Source: Dermacentor variabilis (taxonomy: Eukaryota > Arthropoda > Arachnida > Ixodida > Ixodidae). From it: a stretch of 64,000 nucleotides of DNA. The notes under the pieces were generated by a model. It saw only the letters and a program-made list of their open reading frames with translations. It was not told where the DNA came from and did not search any database. Below are positions 11,112-23,165 of the stretch, piece by piece. The position numbers were made by a program, and so were the translations under genes. Position 1 is the first letter of the stretch. Each line of letters starts with the position of its first letter. The stretch spans positions 201,885,750 to 201,949,749 of the forward strand of contig NC_134570.1 in NCBI RefSeq assembly GCF_050947875.1. The letters run 5' to 3'.

Positions 11112-12266
11112 CAGCTCAGCCTTGCGACAAGTGTGCGGAGTTTGTCACACCCGCTGTCATACATGGTGTCCTTAATGTGAACAAACAGCGCAAAAAGGAA
11201 TACAAGAATTCGAGGCAACAAACACGGCCTCGCAAGTAAAGGTTTATTTAGGAAATATACTGCCGATATGTAATGCCGGATCTAGTTCGTTAACTTATCT
11301 CCACCTGTAAGTTAATGAAACGAATATTCAGCGACTCACCGGTACTGCAGTCCCCAGTCGCAGCAGAATCCGGCTCCCGTTTTGATGCAGACGTGTTGTG
11401 TTCCGCATGGTTCACGACGGAAACCTAGCTTTCGGGCTTACATCTCCGGTAGCAAACACGTCACTTCATCGCAAGTAAAATAACGCAACATAATGAAGCA
11501 CAATAAATCGGTTTCAGCACAAAATAAGCAACCAGTTAAGTGTACGAACCAATGAATCCGTGCATGCTGTGTACGCGAACATACCCGTAAAAATTTAAAT
11601 TCAGGTCAGAGGTCACGTGGCTGATCGATGATGCCGAACGTTATTTTGCGTTTACAATGACTAAATAATGCGTAATAAGTACTCAGGGGTACAGTGTACC
11701 ATTAGAAATAATAATGTGGTACTCTTTGTTATATAACAAAATCGCTTCGATTAGCGTTGGAAAAAGTGTGTAGGTTAAAATTGCGCCTACTACGGCGCCT
11801 CTAGCAGAACATATTGCGCTCAAGGGGGAACCTTTTTAATTGGTGTACTATGCCTGTGTACTATGCCCACGCGGTCGATTTTTTCGCCCTCTGTGGCCAT
11901 TTATTGAACTTGAGAGTGTGCGGGGCCTGGCTTAGCTTCGGCAGCATTAGCCTTATATTCATGATGTTCCCGCTTATGCCTCCTGCACTCATGAGCGGCT
12001 TCGCTCCTCTTTCGCATATCCTCGCTATCTTCGTCAGCAGAAAGTATATTCTACAGTTGCCCATCTTGACAGTAGACCAGATACTGACGGCGCCGGCACA
12101 CACATTGCCTCTCTTCCAGGAGAGCCCCTGAACGTCAGAGCTTACGTCAGCACCAGGCTCAGCCAATACCATACTACATGCCTCCCCTCCACGCAGCTGC
12201 AACGCGCCGCGCGCTCTCATATAGGTGTCCCTCTCCCCCACCTTGCTTAGCCTCCCTTTTCCTCGC
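11112..12266. other. Non-coding stretch with one charged, coding-like patch
   Basis: No complete gene is seen. On the minus strand, about 11910-12030 can be read as a charged, Arg/Glu/His-rich peptide (EDMRKRSEAAHECRRHKREH), which hints at a decayed low-complexity coding fragment. It has no start, splice sites or known domain, so I do not call it a gene. Confidence 0.35.
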
Positions 12267-12314
12267 TTAGGGCCGATTTACGCTCAAACCGCCCATGGCC
12301 GCACGCCGCACCGC
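12267..12314 (+). repeat. 49-bp module shared with 31033-31081 (inverted)
   Basis: The sequence beginning TTAGGGCCGATTTACGCTCA is found as a reverse complement at 31033-31081, with about 47 of 49 positions equal by eye. It is GC-rich toward the right end (GCACGCCGCACCGCA). It probably represents the end of a dispersed non-autonomous element whose other limit I could not define. Confidence 0.7.
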
Positions 12315-13640
12315 AAGCCAGCGGTCCGCCAATAATGGCCGACGTGACGTCATGAGAGGCGGTCGTGAACTTTTGCCTCCGTGCGGTGTCCGCACAAACA
12401 TGGCGCTGGTTCGAAGCGAAGCGGGGCGCAAGGCCTAGACCCCTAGGCTGCAGCGGCAGTTTGTTTTTTGTGTGGTTTATTGTGATGATTGCAAGAGCTA
12501 TTCAGTACCTGCAAAGCTATTTGTCTAACGCAACAAGCAGCTGTACTCTTTCTGACAGTCTTCAGTACGTGCGATCGCCAAAGGAAACAGACGGATGTGT
12601 GTTGTGTTTACGCGAGGATCGGAAGGAATGAAGCCGCCGATTTCGTGTGTTTTAGGCCGTTTTTTTGCATGTGCATTACAAACGTGAAGGCCATCGCACA
12701 AACCTGCATTCTAAGCATGACACTAGTTCGGTACGCGCCAAAGAGAAAAGATTTGCGATCGCCCACATCAGCATATAGTGTTCGTGGGTGTTGTGTGTGC
12801 GCGCTTCATCGATACGAAGATTGCACGTTTGCGCAGTGCTGGTTTGTGTTTCAGAAGTGATGACACGATGTGTAGCGATGAGCTTCATTGTCGTTTCATT
12901 GCAGGCAATCGTAATGTGCTGTTTGTGTCTTGCTTCGTGTGAGCTGTTTTGCCGGCTGCGATGCGCACCGGTGACCGCGAACACGTACAGAATGTTCGAG
13001 CGCTAGCGTTCTTACTTTTACGAAGCGTAAGTGTACTGTGATATGTACGTGCAATGTGTCGCAGTGGTGCTAGGCGTATAAGTGTTCGTTTCATGCAATA
13101 TGCACATGTTCTGAAGTGAACAGTGCATAAGCGTTGCGGGCGAGTTTTGGTTCCGGCCCTTTCTGCCTCGTTCACGTATCTTGTGTGTTTTTCAAAAGTT
13201 ATTTCTGTGCTATGAAGATATTTATAGTCGCTGAGGGCAATATAAGGAACAGCTTTAAAGTTACATGAGTACATGCGCGCTGTCGTGAAATGTGGACGCA
13301 CGGATGCACTGTTCTCATGAACGCAAATTTCGGGCACTCTTCATTTTTGTCATGGGGACATTGGTGTAAACAGCAGAAATCCTGAGGCGTATTTCTAGAT
13401 TAAGCAAAGTATACATTCTTATACTGAGAGATGTGAGCGCCTTGCATGAGCAAGAAATTCAGCTGCTTGTTTCTTGTTAGTGTCTGAGTACACACTGTTA
13501 GTGCCAACACCAGTGGCTCAGCATGATAAGCATATAATGTGTGAAAACTAGATACTTCATTTTGATTCTTGACAATTTGCATTTTTTGATAAAAAGCCAT
13601 ATGCATATTTTAACAAAGCATGAAGATGGCAACACAACTG
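12315..13640. other. Non-coding stretch, no gene recognised
   Basis: The first ~150 bases are GC- and CpG-rich with an ATG that soon meets a stop; the remainder returns to AT-rich DNA. Long minus-strand open frames (12676-12984 and 12885-13337) carry no recognisable motif. Confidence 0.4.
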
Positions 13641-13705
13641 GTATGGTCAATATATGATTCGAGGATTGTAGCAGAACTTAAAGAATGCAGGCACAGAAGG
13701 AACAG
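13641..13705 (-). mobile_element. Possible Penelope-like tail fragment
   Basis: Read on the minus strand, GTTCCTTCTGTGCCTGC is followed by TTTAAGTTCTGCTACAATCC, closely matching 18931-18975 on the plus strand. The terminal motif is poorly preserved. The relation to 18.9 kb is visible directly; the Penelope assignment is inferred through that locus. Confidence 0.4.
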
Positions 13706-14125
13706 CTATAGTCGGATACAACTTTAGAAGAAAGGGGAGGCCCCGCCCAGATGACCAAAGCGCGATGTCCGATTGCCTTCGTGACTAAAATAATTCCACT
13801 AAAAAAATCATGCTTCTGAAACGCGCAATTCTAGGTATAAATAAAGACTTTTGTATTTTGATAACTGGTTTAGTAGAGCTCTCGTGCTACAGCACATGCC
13901 GGATCGCGACCGAAAAATAACCCCTTGCCTTCCACAACGCTGCCCGTCGTCTGCTCTTTAGCTTCATGCAAGTGACAAAAGTAGAAAGAGAAGCTCTAGC
14001 TTTGCGCTTGTTTGCATGTACACGGCACATTTACTACTCCTGTTCCGAGCTTCAAATGAATCAGTTGCCATTGAACAAGTACTTATATAAAACAATGCAT
14101 TTATCGCAACCATTACAAACTCAAG
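13706..14125. other. Spacer before the transposase remnant
   Basis: No gene is recognised. It may contain the left end or leader of the DDE transposon that follows, but no terminal inverted repeat could be matched by eye. Confidence 0.3.
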
Positions 14126-16069
14126 ATGCTCGGTGTCAGCGAAAGCACAGTGTTCAAGGTTAGGAGGGAGGTCAAAGCTTCGCATATTTCGGGTGGCAAA
14201 CTGTCAACGCCCTCGCGAAAGTGCCCACGAAATGTGGAGAAAAGAAGATGCAGCACGAAGTATGACACGTTGTGCACACCGAGGTCGTGTGCACGATTTC
14301 TTTCGCCACAACGAGATACGGACGGTTGAGAAGATCACTAACGAGTTCTCGAAGCGTATATGGTGTTATGTTTGTGCCCTGGGATTTGTCTGACGGAAGG
14401 CCAGTGCTATGGTGTGTCGACTGTGGAGGCAGCATTCGTCCCCGCATGGTCCCTGCTTCGGGCACACGACTACGTGCACGGCTCGGGTTTCCCCGTGGCT
14501 GCACTGCATCCACAACGGAAGCGGCCACCGGACCACGGACCGCTATTCGGCCCTTCCCCGTGCCGGCAGCAACGCAACCCCCCCTCCTTTGTCCAGCAGT
14601 GCCTGCACCACAAACGACTCCCACTGTGTTTGGGATGGTTTCCAAAGGACGGCTGTGTTTCGACCCTGTGCCTTACAGTTGGTTCCCTTTGTCCTATGCG
14701 GGCCATAAAACTTCCCCGGCGCACCATTCTGACCGACCGCCAGATCGGCCCGACGCTGCAGCGCGGTTTGAGGATGTGCCGGCCAACGAGAGTGGCGTTA
14801 GGACCACAGAAGCTGCCCAGACCCTCTCTCTCTCGACCTTGTTTTGTCCTTAGGGACTGTCTGGTGAATCTGTGGACTGAGGGGTGTTATGAGCAGCTTG
14901 CAGCTGCTCTGTTGGTCTCTCTCCTGATAACGACAACATGTCAACATTATATAAAGAATTCTTCACCGAGAAAGCTCTCCTCGTCTCTGACTCTGCATGA
15001 AGTGGGGTCCAGACCTCCTGCCAGCCACACATACCTCGACACACTCAACAATGGATCTCCCATCACTGAAGCGGTGTACTGTGCATCGCCTGCTTGTTGA
15101 GATCTGATTCAAGCACGAGAAGAGGAGAGGCAATTCGCTGCTGACTGAACGGGATGACATCGCTGAATGGCAGAATCGCTACCTTCGTGACGTGGAGCGC
15201 TACGGGCAGAAGGCCAAAAGATCTTTTTCCTGGACGAGACATGGGTGACGGCGGTACACACTGGGTTGATCGTGTGGACAGACATCGTGGTGCAGAAGCG
15301 CGGACACCTATACGCTCGAGCAAATGTCCTGTCAATGGGTCTGGAACAACCTTCTGGAAAAGGCCGGCGCCTGATTGTGACGCACATTGGCAGCAAGGAT
15401 GGCTTCGTCAACGGCTGCTTAGATATATTCTGAGGCCAAAAAACAAGCGGCTACCACGAAGAAATGGACGGCAATCACTTCGAGGGATGGCTTAACGACG
15501 TTCTGCAGAAGTTGCCTGCTGGTAGCGTCATTGTTTTGGCTAATTCATCTTACCATTCCTGGCGAGAAGAGAAATTGCCGTCAGCAGCTTGGAAGAAGGA
15601 AAAAATACAGGAGTGACTCAAAAGCAAAAACATCACCTACAGCGAAAGGGTGGTTAAAAAGCAGCTGCTTGAGTTGGTAGCATCTGTAAAGCCACACTTC
15701 TGAGCTACATCGTAGACAATGCAGCTGAAAGGGCCGATTGCATCGTACTCGGGCTCCCACCATACCACTGCAAATTTAATCCTATCGAGCTCGTGTGGGC
15801 AAAGGTAAAAAAGTGGCATAGCTGAGGACAACAGAGGCATCAAGCTGTCCACAGTCAAAGACGGCTTGAGGGAAAAAATCAAGCACGTAACGGTGGAAGA
15901 CTGGAGGAAAAAACTTCACCATGTGATGGACCTGAAGGCAAAGTTCACGCTTGATACATCTGGAAGTGACCACAGGCAACCCATCATCATCCAACTGGGT
16001 GAAGGTGACAGTGAAGAAAGCGACTCCGACTGCGAGCTGTCCGGCATTGAGCCACTCAATGAAGCATAA
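14126..16069 (+). pseudogene. Broken DDE transposase (Tc1/mariner-like, DDE_3 type), split by a solo LTR
   Basis: Once a cut-and-paste transposase. Conserved blocks lie in order but in different frames. A helix-turn-helix start (LGVSESTVFKVRREVK) is at 14126, and RVHDFFRHNEI..VEKITNEF at about 14284-14350. After the LTR come LPSLKRCTVHRLLVEI (15057-), NSLLTERDDIAEW (15137-), the first catalytic Asp in FLDETWV (15233-15235), VWTDIVVQKRGHLYA, then DGNHFEGWLNDVLQKLP. The second catalytic position reads VLANSSYH, with Ala (codon about 15539) in place of Asp. The third is Glu in NPIELVWAKVK (15787-15789). Several stops and shifts are present (for example after CLDIF at 15432). An acidic tail ends at 16069 and AATAAA-like sequence lies near 16165. 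The reading frames on the two sides of the LTR do not match, so decay is not due to the LTR alone. Confidence 0.8.
14364..15050. mobile_element. Solo LTR inserted in the transposase, 4-bp target duplication
   Basis: A 687-bp segment with LTR-like ends (TGTTATG ... CTCAACA) is flanked by the direct repeat ATGG at 14360-14363 and 15051-15054. Outside it the transposase blocks resume on both sides, so the limits are set independently by the interrupted gene. A TATA/poly(A)-like ATATAAAGAATTC lies near 14950. A 4- to 5-bp duplication and TGTT...AACA ends fit an LTR retrotransposon that lost its interior by LTR recombination. Strand cannot be fixed. Long open frames across it are fortuitous. Confidence 0.75.
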
Positions 16070-16304
16070 TGGCTTCTTTTTAATGAAAGAACAGCCCTTA
16101 TTAGGGCTACCAAAATATTGCCGGTGGTTTCGCAGCAGCCAAGCATTCTGCCGTGACCTCTCAAATAAATAAGCAGTTCATTTGGTGACATATTCCTTTT
16201 AATGGAAGCCCAATTCTGAAAAAGCAACGTCCTGCACAGATCGTGCTCAATATAAGTATTGGCATGGAAACGTGCTGAAATGCTGGAAAATCTGAATGCA
16301 AATA

Positions 16305-17250
16305 CAGTTGTTAACCCTGAATAACTATGCGGGGCCCAAAATGCTCATTCGGGTAGCCACTGTCCAGCTTCACACGAAAAAGCAGTAGTCAACGTGAAAG
16401 TGACAGCCACACCAATGTGCACGCCAAAGCACATTGTGCTTTGCGTGCAGTTGTGCTGCCCCTACTGTTATTTCCAGCCCACTGAGATGACTAATGGCAA
16501 TGTCCGAAGGCCCAAAATACTCTATTGGGCAGCCACCTACGAGCATGACAGGCCCTGTGATGAGATAACAGTCGTCAGGGCATGCTTGAAAGGCACCTTT
16601 AGCATCTGCACTTCAAAGCGCAGCCATGTCGTAGAGATTGTAGGTGAAACAGCAGCAGTCAACGCGAAATTGACCACCACTTTAGCAGTTTGCATGCAAA
16701 AGCACATTCATGTGGTCGCATTCTTTATTTTGGTTATATGGCTCAGGCAAGTAATATGGACAAGAGAACAATTATGAAACATCATTAGCTTAGTGAGGAC
16801 CAAAATACTAATTTGGGTAACTATTAATAGCAGTAGTCGAGAGCACGCTTGAAAGGCACCATTAGCAGTCTGCACGTCAAAGCACAGCCAAGTTGTCGCC
16901 ACTGTCGGTGAAACGGCAGCAATCAACGCAAAAAGGACAGCCACTGTTGGCAACTTGCACGCAAACACACATTAATGTGGTGGCATTGTTTATTTTGGCT
17001 ACCTGGCCCAAGCAAGTAATGCGAATAAGAGAACAATTATCAAACATCAATAGCTTAGTTAGGCCCAAAATACTCAGTCGGGTAGGTATTAATAGCAGTA
17101 GTCAAGGGCATGCTTGAAAGGCACCATTTACAATCTGCACATCAAATCACAGTCATGCCGCAGCCATTGTTGTATTTGTTTACCTGACCGGGCAAGTAAC
17201 ACCAATGTAAGCACAATTATTCACCCTAAATAGCTCTGCTAACATTGTTT
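16305..17250 (+). repeat. Tandem array, ~264-bp unit, about 3.5 diverged copies
   Basis: The phrase CATGCTTGAAAGGCACC recurs at about 16583, 16848 and 17110, a period near 264. Other phrases (GGCCCAAAATACTC; CAAGTAAT..AGAACAATTAT) recur at the same spacing. Partial units occur at both ends. Units differ by perhaps 15-25%, so the array is old. No coding potential; short open frames simply repeat with the unit. Confidence 0.85.
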
Positions 17251-18924
17251 GTACTAAAAAATGCTGAGTGAAGTTGAATGTGTTTTATTGAGGCAATTAT
17301 TTAATTCACAAGCCATCGGCATAGCGATCGATGGCCAGGTTCAGACAATGACATTTGTGAAGTAATAAATGGTGAAAGTTGCAAAAGCTCTCAGTGCACT
17401 GCTTTGCCGGGCTCCATTCACTGAAAAATGTCTTTGCAGCGACGAAAGCATCAGACAGGAAATGATACCCCACTGCACAATGTTATTCATGTTGAATATT
17501 TTTACCATCATATGTGATGGGCAGCGAAACCGTCTGTTTACTAAGACTGAATGCATGAAAAGTGCAACAGCATAGCAAGGTGTTCTTTTGCAATATGCAG
17601 CCTTTCATGTGCACTTTGGCAAGCTACCACATGCACTGATGCATAAACATGAACAGAGGTAAAAAGCAAAGTACTGTGCAACCCACATGACGCTTTTAAG
17701 AAAATGTATTTCTAAACCTTTCTGTTTTCATAGGCGACCAAAATTTGTTTTGAGCAAGTTGGTTAATCACATTGCAGCAAGAACACAAGAAGCAAGGACA
17801 GAAACGCAGCGAGTAGGCAGATTGAAAAGACGAGGTAGACCAGTGAGACAGGTTTTAATGAGATGGAAGAGGCCAGCCCTGCAATGTACAAGAGTTAGTG
17901 CTTTGAATGAGACTGGTTAATGAAAATGTGTAAAGACTTTGCTAAAAAAAACTAGCAAAAACAAATGCTAATATAAAATAAAAGGACAGAAATAAGAGTA
18001 AGCGCAAACACGCATGGTAGCAGGCATGTGTTCACACACATGCGAAAACTAAGAAAACTTTGAATAGAAAGAAATGCGGGAAATTAAAAAAAATTGACAA
18101 ACGCAAGAAAACACATTTACGAACAGACGCGGGTAGAGGTATTATAGGAGTGGGTTCACAAGCTGCTTTACCTACCTTCTTATATGTTCTTTTTTTTTAA
18201 CCGCTCTCTTAACACTGTCTTGGGAATTTTTAATTGCAACATATCACGAGAATCGAAAAGCAGCGTGAAGCTATGTTGTGGGAAACCATATCGAGCGCTG
18301 GCAGCACAACTTATGCGTGACTGTGTCACAGCACACATTCTACAGCTTGCGTGCATGGTGAGCACTGGTGGAAAGCAATCAATCAAAGGTGCTACACAAT
18401 GCTCGAACACCACCGTTAGACGCTCGGCTATCTCACTGCTGACAATGATCGTTCATGCTAAGTTGATGGCGAGAAATCTTTGCTTTGGAGGCTTCTTTTG
18501 CAAATAATGTCTGTTGAGATGCTCGTAAGTTTGTTTCATGTGCGCACACTTTTCTCATTTCTCCTGAGAATGGTCTTGCTCCATCGCTTCACCCCGTCCA
18601 ACGAGAAACGCAGAGACACTACACGAACACACGCCGCTGACAGTAGGCACCAGACTTTGGCAAACTTTTCTTGTCGTAACTCGTAATTTCATGAAGTACA
18701 AGTCCTGAAAAGGAACGACGATAGGCTAACTCGGGAGATCCTTGAGGCATTCGAGATAAGTAAAACAGGAGCGTAATGTGTAAGTACACCGTCAGTGGCC
18801 TTGACAAGAAAGGAAGTCGCCTTTTTGAGACAGCCTCAGATGTATAAGAGAAGAGATATGGCGATGAAATAAATAATAGTGGGAATTTCAATCAAGAAAT
18901 CAGTTGACAGTGCAGCTGCGTATT
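17251..18924. other. Non-coding stretch, no gene recognised
   Basis: No gene or repeat is supported. Short open frames (for example 17687-17920, basic) lack motifs. A-rich DNA occupies about 17940-18110. Confidence 0.4.
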
Positions 18925-18998
18925 CGTCTAGTCGTTCCTTCTGTGTCCATGTTCCTTAAGTTTTGCTGCTACAATCCTCAAAGAATAACCAAGTAGCC
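18925..18998 (+). mobile_element. Penelope-like 3' tail (fragment)
   Basis: The plus strand shows CGTTCCTTCTGTGTCCATG, then TTTTGCTGCTACAATCC, and ends in AACCAAGTAGCCCAG. The end closely matches AACCAACTAGCCCA at 19.74 kb, which is attached to a GIY-YIG remnant. No coding part is left here. Confidence 0.5.
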
Positions 18999-19734
18999 CA
19001 GTTAAACACCCTTTTGTCAATATATGATATTCTGTTGGCTGCTGGAGCATGTAGTGTGTATGTAAGTGTCGAAACCATTATTTTAAGCTGTTGTATTGCA
19101 TAAGGATGTGTCAATATTTGCAACTTTGTAATTATGCATCGAATAGTGCCCTATTCGATTCGGTGGTCACCTTTTGTAAATGTGAATATTTTTTTCGTAC
19201 GTTTCGGGTATTTCAAAATGCCAACTGCACCCACATAAACACTAAATTGCAGAAAAGTACGGTAAATTTTCACCATGACAGGCGTGCTATAGCCATAAAA
19301 CATGAGAACTTGCGTAGAGGAGCAGGCTAGGTTACTCAGGCAGCCACACTTTACAGGCTCTACAGTGATCATTTGCATCCTCTGAAGAGCCCTGTGCATG
19401 CGAATAAAGTACTTGTTTGCTCGTATGCTCAGTTTGGGGTGTTTTTCAAATACAATACTTAGTGAGGTACTATACTATTACAGAAATTTGCTAACTTCAA
19501 AAATACAGTGATATAAACATCAGTTTATGTTAATTATGATAATGGCTATTCATTTTTAGAAAAGTGTTCGATTCAATTTGCTTCTGGCACTATACTATTC
19601 GGTCCCAAAAACCCTTATTTGCTCACCTGTAATATTGCATCTTTTTTGTGCTGTCTTTCACATGTGCATTGCAAACAAGACTCAAGTAAATGTGCACTCA
19701 GAGCATATTACATATAACTAAAAAAAAAAATTCC
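18999..19734. other. AT-rich spacer
   Basis: No gene or element is recognised. Confidence 0.4.
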
Positions 19735-20328
19735 CAGTGGGCTAGTTGGTTTGACATAACAATGTTGCACAAAGTGACTAAGGGACAGGACTTAAGAGAG
19801 AAAAACAATGCACGACACCCAAGTGCAAACTAACAAGTGTTTTATTTTTGGAAAATGAGACCTTCATATAGCCTACTCGCATGTTCAAGGATGTTCTTCC
19901 CAGTCTAACCATGCCATCTATTGTCAGTCATTAAGCTAATCTCTTTGCTGACTGATATAGATGGCACATGGGGTCATCTTGATGTTGTAGGCTTCCATGA
20001 CTTCTTTTTCTTTGGTTACTACATTTCAGCAAGATCCCCATCCTGTGTAAGGTACGGCATGAAGCGCAGTGTATGGCAAGGCTTCTCGGTGCTTGTATCA
20101 GACTGTAGTTGTATAGGTGGTCGCACAGTCAATCATTTACGCACCTGCCTGTTTGGCCCATGTAATCAGCCCCACATGTCAAAGGTATCTTGTAGACCAT
20201 GTCTATCGTGCATTCAGTCAATCCTTTAACGTGGTTTATAGTGCACGCATTCAGGGTATTCCTTTTGCTGGTCATTCCATTTACTTTTGAGCACATTTCC
20301 TTTAGCTTTTGTCGTGCTGAGAGGACCA
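19735..20328 (-). mobile_element. Penelope-like element, GIY-YIG nuclease end and 3' tail
   Basis: On the minus strand, 20329-20129 encodes a block ending MVYKIPLTCGADYMGQTGRC, which has the shape of the GIY-YIG endonuclease that follows the reverse transcriptase in Penelope-like elements (YxG-like YMGQTGR core). After a stop the frame continues as LAIHCASC, the Cys/His region expected shortly downstream. The 3' tail follows (TTGTTAGTTTGCACTTGGG, then TGTCCCTTAGTCAC) and ends AACCAACTAGCCCACTGGG with a short A/T run. The reverse transcriptase is missing; the copy is cut at a 12-bp hairpin (20329-20361). It is inactive. Confidence 0.7.
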
Positions 20329-20361
20329 CTCGTTCGCTCGGTTAAACGGAGCGAACGAGTT
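20329..20361. repeat. 12-bp hairpin at the 5' cut of the Penelope-like copy
   Basis: ACTCGTTCGCTC and its exact complement flank a 9-base loop (GGTTAAACG). It lies just where the recognisable element begins, suggesting snap-back synthesis or a microhomology joint. Confidence 0.75.
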
Positions 20362-23032
20362 CAGCAAAAGATGAGAGCGAAGGCAGCATGGGGCAGTGGG
20401 AGATTAAAAAATCGGCAAGTGAGAAGAGGCATGAGGAGGAAAGTGTATAGGAAGGTGCAGCATAACCATGAGGCAGAAAGGAGAGGAGTGTATGGCAAAA
20501 GTGTGCAAATAAAAGTGAAGTGCAGTGACGGTAGCTATGAGATGGTGCCAGAGTAGCATGCAATGTCTGGGAGGTTTGTTGGCGGTGGCTTCTGTGAACC
20601 ACGCCCACGCGTCACGCATGTGCTGGCTCATGCGATCTCCAGATTGGCAAGGCAGTGGTGCCACACTTCGCTCCATTTGCAACATGCCACACGAGACCGA
20701 TTGTCCATGCCAACAAAATGACAACACATGTAGAGCTGCACTCAAATTTCGTATTAGGGAGTATCGTAATCGTCTCTGATTTTTTTCTGTCAATTGCATG
20801 TGCTCTGCAGTAATAAACATTGCAGAAGCATCGCTGATCGTTTATGCTCTTATGCCTCTCAATATAGGTATTGTATCAAAGCAGATTCCTTGCTTTGTAC
20901 ATGTTTGTTTCCAGAGCTGTCCCTGTACATTTTACACTTTATGAAGAGGGGAGGCTAGGGAACAGCTTAGAAGTTATATCACTGCTCCACGTATTGCAAT
21001 CATTCATTTTGTGCTAGGTGTCATGTGCTGTAATGTAAGCTATGCAAATGCTCCTTATGCAATTTTTTGCACATGTGGCGACACAGCAAAACACCTTCTC
21101 TGCCACTGCCCAACTGTCGCATATCTGTACACGTGTACATGTGTGATAGAGTTTCCCTTTCTGTCACGCGGGTCATATTGCGATCACATCAACCTCGCTC
21201 ACTATGTGTATGTAATCATTGGCCGCCAAGCTGTGGTGTACTTTTTGTCCTTATATTCCTTGGCCGTCATTCTGCCACGTTAAGTTGCTGCCATTCAATA
21301 AAACATGTTTCAAGTTCAGTCTGCCTCTTCGTTCACGGAAGCCCTGGAACACGACACCAACCTTTCACGCTAACAATGTGTTCTGTGAGCTGTACTCCAT
21401 CTCAGTAGTTCCTTGCCGCACTGGGGAAGCTGCAGGGATCCCTAGTTAATAGGAAGGCTGAATGCCCCTCAAGGTGTCTTCATTGCACCGCACCGTCTGC
21501 TCGGTGTCTGCTTTCCGTCCTGTCAGTACATGCTCCATTGTTGGAGGATTGATGAAAAAAATGTTTTGATGCCATAACCAGAAGCTTTGTTTACGTGCAT
21601 GCGACAGCAGAGCTTCGCTTCACCTGTACACTTTCCCTCCATTTACCTTGCAGCCACCTTAATAAACAGCAAGTATGAATGCCCTCATAAATGTTCACTT
21701 GCGGCGCAGCGTCTGCTCGGCGTCTACTTGCTGGAATGAAAGCAGTTTAGGAAATAATCTAAAGCTATATTTTACTGACTACAGCATTTATCATGGATGT
21801 GAAGAGGGTGTTGCGACAGAAAGCCTGTGGTGCAAATTCAAGGAAATTTACTAGGATGCTGATCAAAAATTTTATAGTTGTATAGTGCAAAACCACATTT
21901 ACATACAGGAATGACATGACACTGGCCATAACTTAAAGCAACGGTTCATGGGGCCCACATATATGGGCACATAAACATGATTCTCTATGCAAGTTTGCCA
22001 GTTGCAAGTTTGACTTGAAATGTTAGTCACTTTTTAGATGGAAGTGACATGATGACATACTGGTAATCAATGCCTGTTATTTCTTTATTCCCACAACGAT
22101 CAGTTGTATAATACTTGTGCTCAGATACAATAACGCATCTCTGAATCACAGATATCACATCTTATCTGCCCTATGCAACTTTGCCACATGAAATGGGAAA
22201 CTCGTTGATATAATCAGTTACGGATTATGCCAAAGTGTTGTGCTGTTTCTTGCAGTTTTGTCTTTCACAAGTATTTGCGTACTGTGAAAAATAGTACCCT
22301 GATGTTCTAAATGTTATGTATACTATATGACAATACTATTCTTTTTCCGTGATCAGAGGAGGCTTTTGTGTCAATATATAAATTGGAAGTTTTTTAACAA
22401 AGAATATGTGACAAGTACTTGCATGTGAACAAGCGTATGCAGCCTTCCAAAGGCAAGCACGGTTACGAATGTATCTTTTAGCCACATTGGCACAAAACTT
22501 TTCCATGGGCTTTTTTTTGCCTAAAGCCAACCACCCATCTCAATCTAGCAGATTTATCTTTTATGTGACAAGTCTCTGCTGTTTTCCTTGCAGCAAGTCC
22601 TTTTACATGTGTCCGCAAAACATTGGCCCTTCATTATGTTTGTTTTTTCTACAACTTTCATGTTTTTTTGGAAACAATTTATTTTGCATTTTTGGAAGCT
22701 CTTCATACAGCAGCCATTATTTCTTGGAAAGCTTCTTTGCAACGAGGCTCTAAAGTTGTTGATACACTTTTAAAGTATTTTTTTTATATAACATTAGTAG
22801 CCTTGCATTTAAAACTTATCCTTTGTCCCCAATAGTTAGCTCCATTTCGCACTAGTTGATTAAGATGTAGTACCTAAATATATGGAAATAAATATTGCTA
22901 CTACAAGTACTCACGTCGCTGTGTCACTATTCAATATTTGACACTTACTATTTTTGTTCAATTTCTGTTTGAAAAAAATTAACATTCGCCCACCTCACAA
23001 TGCATGAAGAGGTGCCCAAGCCATATTTGTGA
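20362..23032. other. Unassigned DNA with an imperfect direct repeat
   Basis: No gene is recognised. Two related ~70-bp stretches near 21455-21525 and 21674-21745 share TGAATGCCC and CGTCTGCTCGGYGTCT and point to an old duplication about 220 bp apart. A strong acceptor-like tract with TTTTCCTTGCAG ends at about 22593, but no matching exon can be justified. AATAAA-type signals lie near 20811 and 21298. Confidence 0.4.
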
Positions 23033-23165
23033 TGCAAAAAAGAGGTGAGGCATGCAGACAGGACACAAGAGTAGAGAAGCGGACTTCTCTACTCTTGTTT
23101 CCTGTCTGCACACCTCACCTCTTTTTTGCATAAAGTATCCTTACCAACTAGCTCAGCTTTCTGTC
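23033..23165 (+). mobile_element. Penelope-like tail with a 47-bp inverted copy (hairpin)
   Basis: Arms 23033-23079 and 23084-23130 are reverse complements with about three mismatches and a 4-base loop (CGGA). The right arm reads CTTGTTTCCTGTCTGCACAC, CACCTCTTTTTTGCATAA, then ends ACCAACTAGCTCAGCTTTC at about 23143-23161. The same tail in a non-hairpin form occurs at 60.22-60.34 kb. Penelope-like insertions often carry inverted end fragments, which fits. Confidence 0.6.

Noticed and set aside
14360..15100. A 246-codon open frame across the middle of the transposase
   Set aside because: It spans the solo LTR and both of its joints, shows no domain, and the surrounding transposase blocks lie in other frames.
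22574..22773. Acceptor-like TTTTCCTTGCAG followed by an open frame
   Set aside because: The frame is T-rich and Phe-heavy without domain features; no partner exon was found.
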